Positions 61,201-64,000 of a stretch of DNA of 64,000 nucleotides are shown in pieces. The translations under genes and the position numbers were made by a program. The stretch lies in assembly GCA_008360955.1 (NCBI GenBank), contig LUCM01009412.1:1-64000 (forward strand). Reading direction: 5' to 3'. Source of the DNA: Fasciolopsis buskii (lineage: Eukaryota > Platyhelminthes > Trematoda > Plagiorchiida > Fasciolidae). The notes beneath the pieces are model-generated. The model was not told the origin of the DNA. It did no database searches and was given only the letters and a program-made list of their open reading frames with translations. Every line of letters starts with the position of its first letter. The first letter of the stretch is position 1.

Positions 61201-63080
61201 TGAAATTGAGAGTGAAAATTGTTGTCTAATCTTGTGGCCAATATTATCATTGCTGTTATTCAAGTTGTGTCGAATTTTGTCATCCTTATTTGATCGCGTC
61301 ATTTAGGATAGCAAAACCTGGGAGTACTGTAGACAAACCAATCTACTACGGTCCTAATGATTTTTCACTTGGATCGAAAATTGAAGTATTTGGCAATCGC
61401 TTCATAATCACCGACGCTGACGCGTTTGTGATCAAATTCATGGAAACTAATCGCGACCAATTTTCGGATGAACTGATTCAGTGCTGGAGAGCGCGAATCA
61501 CTGAGAGAGAGGCGGAAGAGCGAGCCAGACAGGCGGCCAAAGAAGCCAGGACCAAAGGTGGTCCCGTTGCCTTGCGTCGGCAGTAAGTATGATCTTTAGT
61601 CGAAATTTTACCATTGATAAACTACTTCATGGTCAGCTTTATATTTTCTAATTAAAAAATCCGCTAACCAATAGCAGAAAACGTTTTGAATTCAATTTAC
61701 CAGGGAAAATAGCCTTTGGTTGTCTCACATTCAAAGGGGACCTCGGATGGTGAAAAAATTATGCGACCAAAATGGTCGAATTCAGATACTAGGAACTCAT
61801 ACTAAAATTTCAAATCCATTTAAACAAAATAAACCTGCTTTTGAATTACTCTTCGTTTCACGGAATGCAGTATCACATTGGCCTTACACTTACCTACGAC
61901 GATTCTCTGTAGAGAACAAACTGGATCACCGTAAACCGTCACTGATTGGCACGGTTACTGTCCGTTAGCTCAGAGCGATCGACCCCTACTGATAAATGAC
62001 TTCTCTGCAGGTAGCCTAAGTACGACGAAGGCTTTGGATATGACCTACAGAGCTTGATTACTTGATACATTTTAGTGACGGATAGGTGCAACATCATGTG
62101 GTGAAGTTCAACAAACCGTTCAGAGCCTGCCCGGTAGCGTAATGGCTAAGGCGTTCCACTCAGAATCCAATCGTTCGTCCCGGGTTCGCGTCCCAGTTCG
62201 GGAGCAGTGGATATGCACTGCTGATGATTCCTAATAAGGATGAAACAGCTGTACAGTGCTTCCATGGTTTCTCTATGGTGAGTTGAGCGATGATATCACA
62301 TGGTGAATTATTTCATGAAAACATTCAATCTCCTACTGCTAGAATAGTGTTACATTTTTCAGATACCTTCATTTTATTTTTACGATCACAAAGCACATTC
62401 TATTCTACTTGACTGACTGTCCTTGTGTTTCTATCGCTGAAGCACAAACCCCAGACAATTCAGTCAGCTTTAGACTCGGGAAACACCTGACTAGAATTTC
62501 GCTCTTATTAGAGCTCACCGGTGAGACGCATTCACTGTCACATCCACAGTTTCAACCCGGACCTTCCACCTAGGGGCGTAAACATAGCGCCACTAAGCTT
62601 CCATGTGAGCTGATCGGAATTAACTAATTGTTTGTTCAGGTGACGCCCAAAATGACAATCGGCAGTGTCCAACAGTTTAGAAAATAAACATAGCAAATTT
62701 CCCGTTAGCTCCATTCAGGCTTCCCGAATGCAAGGCTGACTGGACGACCTGAGGTGTGTGCACGAAAGGTTCATTCTGAAGGGGAATCAATCAGACAAAT
62801 TGGTATCAATCCCACACGTTATTCACGAATAACCGAAATATGTATGAAATATTCGCAGTTTAGCAATGCTCAAATGTTCTTCTTCAGCGATGGAGATACG
62901 AAAGATCTGATTGAAGAATTCCGGACACAGCTGAAAAAGTTAGCCATTACTGACAAGCTGCGCAAGGACGAAATGTTCCTCCGATATAACAGAGATCGCC
63001 TAGGCTTTATCGATATCGAGTGTTTGAAAGATATTTGCGTGAAACTTCAATTGCCTCCTGACGAAGAAGTCCTGAACGCG
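8371..63080 (+). CDS. EFHC1: EFHC1 orthologue, 10 exons, 3'-incomplete (three DM10 domains plus EF-hand)
   Basis: Joining 8371-8439, 8474-8849, 34890-35026, 40927-41154, 41849-42002, 46934-47121, 52668-52808, 55973-56106, 61307-61582 and 62888-63080 gives 1896 nt, 632 codons, with every junction GT..AG and in phase. The product aligns along its whole length with vertebrate EFHC1 (about 640 aa): N-terminal GLPFLPG motif, GIGG, DM10 domains at about 94-196, 240-360 and 417-521, a charged helix rich in E, A and R (about 538-560) and an EF-hand-like loop at 602-613. EFHC1/Rib72 proteins are known microtubule inner proteins of axonemal doublets. In a fluke this predicts expression in flame cells, sperm and ciliated sensory cells. 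The N-terminus and linker segments resemble EFHC1 rather than EFHC2. The ATG at 8371 has an in-frame TGA 12 nt upstream. About 30 C-terminal codons, expected by comparison with human EFHC1, are not found before the window ends. Confidence 0.95.
8440..8473 (+). other. 34-nt spliceosomal intron (intron 1)
   Basis: GTAATG at the 5' end and CCATTTTAG at the 3' end enclose only 34 nt between two phase-0 exons. Removing it joins DPT to [12 protein letters not shown], which aligns without gap to human EFHC1 (ST-KTAFHRSQTLSY). Retention shifts the frame and gives a 68-codon product ending at 8577. Very short introns near the 5' ends of genes are known in schistosomes. Confidence 0.88.
8474..8849 (+). 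CDS. EFHC1: EFHC1 exon 2 (residues 24-149, start of DM10-1)
   Basis: It encodes [49 protein letters not shown] and [11 protein letters not shown], all close to human EFHC1. The first half of DM10-1 begins at about residue 94. The exon begins after TTTTAG and ends at CAAG|GTAAGT in phase 1. The frame is open back only to a TAG at 8471-8473, which is the acceptor itself. Confidence 0.95.
8850..9343 (+). other. Start of intron 2, no recognised element
   Basis: Non-coding stretch between the exon 2 donor and the SINE cluster. I see no conserved frame or repeat with a second copy in the window. Confidence 0.5.
9402..9458 (-). ncRNA. Hammerhead ribozyme, type I, copy A
   Basis: Minus strand order: stem I 5' strand TGGA-TAT-GCACTG; CTGATGA core; stem II TCCT/AGGA with AATA loop; GAAA; stem III ACAG/CTGT with no loop; cleavage triplet GTA; stem I 3' strand CAGTGC-T-TCCA. 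Both helices of stem I pair perfectly around a 3/1-nt internal loop. Predicted cleavage lies between positions 9413 and 9412. The expected G-C closing pair of stem II next to the core is U-U here. The very short palindromic stem III suggests activity as a dimer, as reported for short-stem-III hammerheads of this class. Confidence 0.85.
9484..9540 (-). ncRNA. tRNA-like head of SINE copy A
   Basis: The minus strand carries GCCTGTCCGG, A box TAGCGTAATGGCTAAGGCG and B box GGTTCGCGTCCC. It is embedded in the SINE and is not a stand-alone tRNA gene. An acceptor stem is not convincingly formed. Confidence 0.75.
9587..9719 (+). repeat. 133-bp SINE-associated module X, copy 1
   Basis: From TGATTTGCACGG to ACATTTTAG, about 93% identical by eye to 61943-62075. 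Both copies read the same way on the plus strand, although the SINEs next to them are on opposite strands. CCGTCAC precedes the left end. It contains TAGCTCACAGCG and, about 50 nt later, GGTTCGAC, vaguely like tRNA A and B boxes, but copy 2 has lost the second, so I do not call it a promoter. Confidence 0.8.
9720..9838 (-). mobile_element. SINE 3' fragment, copy A' (5' truncated inside the hammerhead)
   Basis: The minus strand begins at GCTGATGATTC, so the tRNA head and the stem I 5' strand are missing. The rest of the ribozyme core and the 3' tail (GTGAATTATTTCATG, then CAATCTCCTACT) remain. It lies in the same orientation as copy A with module X between them, so the locus resembles a partial head-to-tail dimer. 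Confidence 0.8.
9794..9838 (-). ncRNA. Truncated hammerhead ribozyme, copy A'
   Basis: CTGATGA, stem II (TCTT/AGGA with one G-U pair), GAAA, palindromic stem III, GTA and CAGTGC are all present. The GCACTG partner strand of stem I is replaced by unrelated sequence. It should be unable to cleave on its own. Confidence 0.75.
10177..10208. repeat. (AT)16 microsatellite
   Basis: Uninterrupted AT dinucleotide run in intron 2. Confidence 0.95.
10209..23639. other. Intron 2 interior, 13.4 kb without recognised gene
   Basis: AT-rich sequence with short open frames only, none longer than about 150 codons, none showing a familiar motif or splice-consistent continuation of EFHC1. TA-rich low-complexity patches occur at about 18220-18260, 18975-18990 and 19310-19350. 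No copy of the SINE or LINE families described elsewhere in the window was seen here. Confidence 0.5.
23640..25900 (+). mobile_element. Degenerate RTE-like non-LTR retrotransposon, copy 1 (linker, RT and 3' end)
   Basis: From about 23640 a diverged linker reads like the segment between endonuclease and RT of RTE-type LINEs (FSKLIQ...TG, then [15 protein letters not shown]). The homogenised core starts at about 23896. Recognisable RT pieces in different frames: [14 protein letters not shown] (about 23975), [10 protein letters not shown] (about 24267), motif A with His instead of Asp (VFLHVRTAF, about 24376), SNGVRQDC instead of RQGC (about 24545), [12 protein letters not shown] (about 24682), and the C-terminal [15 protein letters not shown] near 25440-25490. 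Frameshifts and stops make it non-functional. The near-identical core ends at about 25653, where similarity to copy 2 drops abruptly. The RTE/SR2-like assignment is from motif style, not phylogeny. Confidence 0.88.
25901..28080. other. Intron 2, no recognised element
   Basis: AT-rich sequence with a TA-rich stretch at about 27315-27360. Open frames are short and unremarkable. Confidence 0.45.
28081..28296. repeat. Fold-back repeat with ~100-bp arms
   Basis: The left arm (28081-28180) and right arm (28195-28296) are inverted copies with about 80% identity by eye, separated by a 14-nt spacer. Shared blocks include CTTGCCTTGAGAAA, ACCCA.GGTAGTC and GCATTACATCT. The inner part of the left arm is itself a short palindrome (GACTACCATGGGTAGTC). 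It could be a MITE-like fold-back, or two solo copies of an element end in opposite orientation. Confidence 0.85.
28297..31290. other. Intron 2, no recognised element
   Basis: No conserved frame found. A stretch at about 29999-30045 has weak tRNA-like box matches but is too short between boxes to call. Confidence 0.45.
31291..33520 (-). mobile_element. Degenerate RTE-like LINE, copy 2 (inverted)
   Basis: Reverse complement of copies 1 and 3. From 31291 to about 33020 it matches copy 1 almost base for base, including the 3' tail. From about 31434 to 33510 it matches copy 3. It carries the same motif A Asp-to-His change, the same RQDC substitution and the same stop after QDCLI, with private point changes (for example ESFDRS to EFFDRS). 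No endonuclease is recognisable upstream (beyond 33520). Confidence 0.9.
33521..34889. other. End of intron 2, no recognised element
   Basis: Non-coding sequence leading to the acceptor GCATTCCAG at 34881-34889. Upstream of 33520 similarity to copy 3 persists weakly for a few tens of bases and then fades. Confidence 0.5.
34890..35026 (+). CDS. EFHC1: EFHC1 exon 3 (residues 149-194, end of DM10-1)
   Basis: It encodes [26 protein letters not shown] and VNCDKFTH, matching the second half of EFHC1 DM10-1. Phase 1 in, phase 0 out (CAT|GTGAGT). It is flanked by LINE copy 2 (minus) on the left and copy 3 (plus) on the right. Confidence 0.95.
35280..36210 (+). mobile_element. RTE-like LINE copy 3, endonuclease remnant
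   Basis: Frame 1 from about 35371 reads [35 protein letters not shown], the start of an apurinic-type LINE endonuclease with the catalytic Glu in QET. After a frameshift, 35808-36040 reads AGDMNARVG and ends with [21 protein letters not shown], matching the GD.N and IDHI motifs. At least one frameshift and one stop inactivate it. The left limit is approximate. Confidence 0.82.
36211..36642. other. Segment between endonuclease and RT parts of LINE copy 3
   Basis: No recognisable LINE motif. It may be diverged LINE linker or an insertion. The part next to 36643 retains weak similarity to the flank of copy 2. Confidence 0.4.
36643..38870 (+). mobile_element. RTE-like LINE copy 3, linker, RT and diverged tail
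   Basis: 36643-37150 matches the 5' part of copy 2 in inverted orientation. 37240-38762 is nearly identical to copies 1 and 2, with the same dead motif A, RQDC and frameshifts. After CCTGTCCGT at about 38762 the tail is only about 65-70% similar by eye to the tails of copies 1 and 2, although clearly the same family end (shared T-run, CATATT.TTTCTTC). Small indels cluster between about 36880 and 37230. Confidence 0.9.
38871..40140. other. Intron 3, no recognised element
   Basis: AT-rich intronic sequence. No homologous exon or known repeat seen. Confidence 0.45.
40141..40620. repeat. GC-richer block of probable repeat origin in intron 3
   Basis: The composition is visibly richer in G and C than the flanks, with words such as CTCCGGCGCCATT and AGAGGGTCACGAGCCCC, and no open frame. 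It resembles the untranslated part of a retroelement in style, but there is no second copy in the window to prove it. Confidence 0.3.
40803..40830. repeat. (TA)n low-complexity tract
   Basis: TA run interrupted by one CA, about 100 nt before the exon 4 acceptor. Confidence 0.9.
40927..41154 (+). CDS. EFHC1: EFHC1 exon 4 (residues 195-270, start of DM10-2)
   Basis: It encodes DFLESEG, a Pro/Glu-rich linker EPEPEDPY, then [15 protein letters not shown] and GECRKFSIQ, matching human DKQVLRFYAIWDD and GECRTYIIH. Boundaries AAAAG|GAC and CAG|GTGAGA, phase 0 on both sides. Confidence 0.96.
41155..41848 (+). other. EFHC1 intron 4 (694 nt)
   Basis: GTGAGA...TGTCATAG. AT-rich with no recognised element. 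Confidence 0.8.
41849..42002 (+). CDS. EFHC1: EFHC1 exon 5 (residues 271-322, DM10-2)
   Basis: It encodes [32 protein letters not shown], nearly the same as human [33 protein letters not shown]. Ends phase 1 at AACTG|GTGCGT. Confidence 0.96.
42003..46933. other. EFHC1 intron 5 (4.9 kb)
   Basis: GTGCGT...TTTCCACAG. Contains a (GA)8 run at 44217-44232. Open frames of up to 100 codons (for example 44287-44589) have no recognised motif. Confidence 0.55.
44217..44232. repeat. (GA)8 microsatellite
   Basis: Perfect GA dinucleotide run in intron 5. Confidence 0.9.
46934..47121 (+). CDS. EFHC1: EFHC1 exon 6 (residues 322-384, end of DM10-2)
   Basis: It encodes [34 protein letters not shown] and [10 protein letters not shown], matching human [27 protein letters not shown] and KEKFGITD. 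Ends AAG|GTGGGC, phase 0. Confidence 0.96.
47122..52667. other. EFHC1 intron 6 (5.5 kb)
   Basis: GTGGGC...CTTTACAG. No recognised repeat family or coding segment. Open frames are short. Confidence 0.55.
52668..52808 (+). CDS. EFHC1: EFHC1 exon 7 (residues 385-431, linker and start of DM10-3)
   Basis: It encodes [28 protein letters not shown] and MLRYEARL, aligned with human ELPPYNGFGLVEDS and VLRYLAVL. Phase 0 at both ends (TTTACAG|GAG, TTG|GTGAGT). Confidence 0.95.
52809..54339. other. EFHC1 intron 7, 5' part
   Basis: Non-coding. A region near 53140-53420 is somewhat GC-richer but has no identifiable element. Confidence 0.5.
54340..54412 (-). ncRNA. tRNA-derived SINE head, second family
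   Basis: The minus strand shows A box TAGCAAGTTGATCGGTTAGA and B box GGGTTCGGATCTTCC 47 nt apart, the spacing of a tRNA. The sequence continues downstream on the minus strand toward 54296 without a clear end. It differs from the hammerhead SINE. It is more likely a SINE head than a working tRNA, because no acceptor stem pairs. Confidence 0.65.
54413..55972. other. EFHC1 intron 7, 3' part
   Basis: AT-rich. Ends at the acceptor CCCTATAG. No recognised element. Confidence 0.5.
55973..56106 (+). CDS. EFHC1: EFHC1 exon 8 (residues 432-476, DM10-3)
   Basis: It encodes [31 protein letters not shown] and GGFFLRRAR, matching human [30 protein letters not shown] and GGKYLGRT. Ends phase 2 at GCTCG|GTAAGC. 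Confidence 0.95.
56107..56846. other. EFHC1 intron 8, 5' part
   Basis: No recognised element. Confidence 0.5.
56847..57512 (+). other. Unassigned 221-codon open frame in intron 8
   Basis: Open from after a TAA at 56844 to the stop at 57510-57512, but without an ATG in its first third, so not a normal gene start. The predicted peptide has an acidic segment ([15 protein letters not shown]) and no motif I recognise. It may be a chance frame or a relic of a mobile-element protein. Confidence 0.2.
57513..61306. other. EFHC1 intron 8, 3' part
   Basis: A GC-richer, repeat-like stretch at about 57530-58460 with no open frame of interest, an (AT)n tract at 60126-60147, and otherwise AT-rich sequence. 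No element could be named. Confidence 0.45.
61307..61582 (+). CDS. EFHC1: EFHC1 exon 9 (residues 476-568, end of DM10-3 and charged helix)
   Basis: It encodes [45 protein letters not shown], matching human [45 protein letters not shown]. A helix rich in R, E and A follows ([16 protein letters not shown]). Ends phase 2 at GGCA|GTAAGT; reading through gives an immediate stop, as expected for a true donor. Confidence 0.96.
61583..61942. other. EFHC1 intron 9, 5' part
   Basis: Intronic sequence up to the module X / SINE insertion. An 82-codon frame (61720-61968) shows no motif. Confidence 0.5.
61943..62075 (+). repeat. 133-bp SINE-associated module X, copy 2
   Basis: Matches 9587-9719. Here it is bounded on the left by CCGTCAC and on the right by GTGACGG, a short inverted repeat, and the SINE starts with the right-hand copy. 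Confidence 0.8.
62128..62200 (+). ncRNA. tRNA-like head of SINE copy B
   Basis: A box and B box matches as in copy A, with a 5-nt insertion near ATCCA in the anticodon-arm region. Part of the SINE, not a separate tRNA gene. Confidence 0.72.
62208..62264 (+). ncRNA. Hammerhead ribozyme, type I, copy B
   Basis: TGGA-TAT-GCACTG, CTGATGA, TCCT-AATA-AGGA, GAAA, ACAGCTGT, GTA, CAGTGC-T-TCCA: all core nucleotides and both stem I helices are intact. Predicted cleavage is between 62253 and 62254. The motif is base-for-base the same as copy A, including the U-U position closing stem II. Confidence 0.87.
62535..62612 (-). ncRNA. tRNA-derived SINE head, probable third family
   Basis: The minus strand has an A-box-like AGCTTAGTGGCG and, 42 nt later, a B-box-like GGGTTGAAACT; between them lies TTTACGCCCCTAGGTGGAAGGTC. 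The boxes are slightly degenerate (A in place of C in the B box core), so this is a relic. Confidence 0.5.
62888..63080 (+). CDS. EFHC1: EFHC1 exon 10 (residues 568-632, EF-hand)
   Basis: It encodes [17 protein letters not shown], then [35 protein letters not shown], matching human [37 protein letters not shown]. The Ca-binding loop is degenerate: position 1 is Asn and position 12 is Cys instead of Glu. Acceptor CTTCTTCAG|C, donor GCG|GTGAGT, phase 0 out. This fits a further, final exon to the right of the window. Confidence 0.94.
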
Positions 63081-63649
63081 GTGAGTCTCCCATTATTTTC
63101 GAATGCCCTGAACCGCCATATATATAAATATATACGTCGTATTAGAAGAGAGTCATTGTTCATCCCGGATGGCATTTTTGACGGTCTGAGACAAAAGATG
63201 TTTACGTCTTATCATGATATTACTGTCGCCACACTTATCGCAAAATATGGACTCAACTCGGAAAGTCGTTCAACTGCTGTTGTTGGCTTACTACACTTAG
63301 CAAAATAACCATATTTTGTACATAACTTCCCAACTGGAGAGTCGTACTTTATTTAAATGAGATTCAAAAAAAAAATAATTAACAAATCTCTCAGGCACAT
63401 ATGAACCAGTTCAAACTTACTGCTATTGGACAAAGTTGACTGCTGCTCAACCAGACATTTTAAACTGAAACGAAGTGCAATCAGTAACCAGTCAAACGGA
63501 GAGGGCTTCTAGGCAGCCATAATGATTTCTATAAAAGCCATCGACACGAGTCACAACCATCACCAGTTTTCATTACGAATACCCCATATTAAGAAGCAAA
63601 AGCAACATATGACTGACCAAGTACTACCGCAAAATCAGCCTTCCGAAGA
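63081..63649. other. Start of EFHC1 intron 10
   Basis: Open in frame past the donor only as read-through to 63308. No homology to the expected C-terminus (a short segment ending NYYNFVRAF in human) was found. Confidence 0.55.
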
Positions 63650-63830
63650 AACGTTTGCGCCTTCTGTATCCATTTTCGGCCATTGCTTACTCAAGGTGGG
63701 ATTTTGATAATTGCCGATTAAAGATATCAGGAGTTTGGAAGCACTAGAGCACCAGTGTTTACGACAAAATCTTCGAACAACTTGGCAAGGGAGAAGCCCA
63801 AATGACAAAATGAGAGGGTGGTGCTGAAAC
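63650..63830 (+). mobile_element. LINE reverse transcriptase C-terminal relic
   Basis: The plus frame around 63700-63810 reads LPIKDIRSLEALEHQCLRQNLRTTW, the conserved post-RT block of RTE-like LINEs (LR.ED.R.LEVF.HRCLR.I.R..W). Two stops replace the residues just before it. Not a copy of the 24-38 kb LINE, judging from sequence. Confidence 0.7.
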
Positions 63831-64000
63831 GCTGACCATTTTTCTTCACTGCCGCCGACTTTAACGGCTTGATCATATCCTACCACACCGCCCTCCCATG
63901 GAACTCTATGACAAACGCAATGCCCCTAACCTTTCTCGGAATTACAATGACGCCTTGGTATTCAGTTAAAGCCGTGAATTTGTGCAGCCGAGAAAAATTT

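Larger units (their letters stand above)
62076..62340 (+). mobile_element. tRNA-derived SINE with hammerhead ribozyme, copy B (full)
   Basis: Contains GTGACGGATAGGTGCAACATC, A box TAGCGTAATGG (62135), B box GGTTCGCGTCC (62183), an intact hammerhead (62208-62264) and tail GGTGAATTATTTCATG followed by CAATCTCCTACT. The A-to-B spacing is 48 nt, longer than copy A by a small internal insertion. Same family as 9344-9586, opposite strand. Confidence 0.87.

Noticed and set aside
62754..63308. 184-codon continuous frame as a separate gene
   Set aside because: Only 62888-63080 matches EFHC1; the flanks are open intron read-through beyond good splice sites.

Overview
The window looks like a piece of a digenean trematode (fluke) nuclear genome. 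It is AT-rich, very gene-sparse, has multi-kilobase introns full of degenerate retroelements, a 34-nt intron at the 5' end of the gene, and a tRNA-headed SINE carrying hammerhead ribozymes, an arrangement known from schistosome Sm-alpha elements. The very large introns suggest one of the bigger fluke genomes. Species is not determinable from what I can read.

One protein-coding gene on the + strand explains all convincing coding sequence: an EFHC1 orthologue (myoclonin-1 / Rib72-type axonemal protein with three DM10 domains and a C-terminal EF-hand). Ten exons between 8371 and 63080 splice in phase to 632 residues (human EFHC1 is about 640). The last ~30 codons lie beyond the right edge. Positions 1-8370 are upstream sequence in which I recognise no gene.

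Intron 1 is 34 bp. Intron 2 is 26 kb and holds a SINE/hammerhead cluster (9.34-9.84 kb), a fold-back repeat (28.1 kb) and two opposite-strand fragments of one RTE-like LINE (about 23.6-25.9 kb, +; 31.29-33.52 kb, -). Intron 3 carries a third copy (35.3-38.9 kb, +) that still has endonuclease remnants. Copies 2 and 3 form a long, nearly perfect inverted repeat around exon 3. The three LINE copies share the same inactivating lesions in a nearly identical core, while their tails are clearly diverged. This suggests DNA-level homogenisation (or an assembly artefact) rather than independent retrotransposition. Intron 7 has a second tRNA-derived SINE head (54.35 kb). Intron 9 has a second hammerhead SINE (62.08-62.34 kb) and another tRNA-like head (62.55 kb). 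The right edge holds an unrelated degenerate LINE reverse-transcriptase C-terminus.

The most interesting items are: (1) a tRNA-derived SINE with an embedded type-I hammerhead ribozyme with a loopless palindromic stem III, in two full and one truncated copies; (2) an associated 133-bp module that sits in opposite orientations relative to the SINE in the two loci and is flanked by short inverted repeats; (3) a homogenised LINE core; (4) long inverted repeats bracketing a single coding exon, a known configuration for exon circularisation or skipping.
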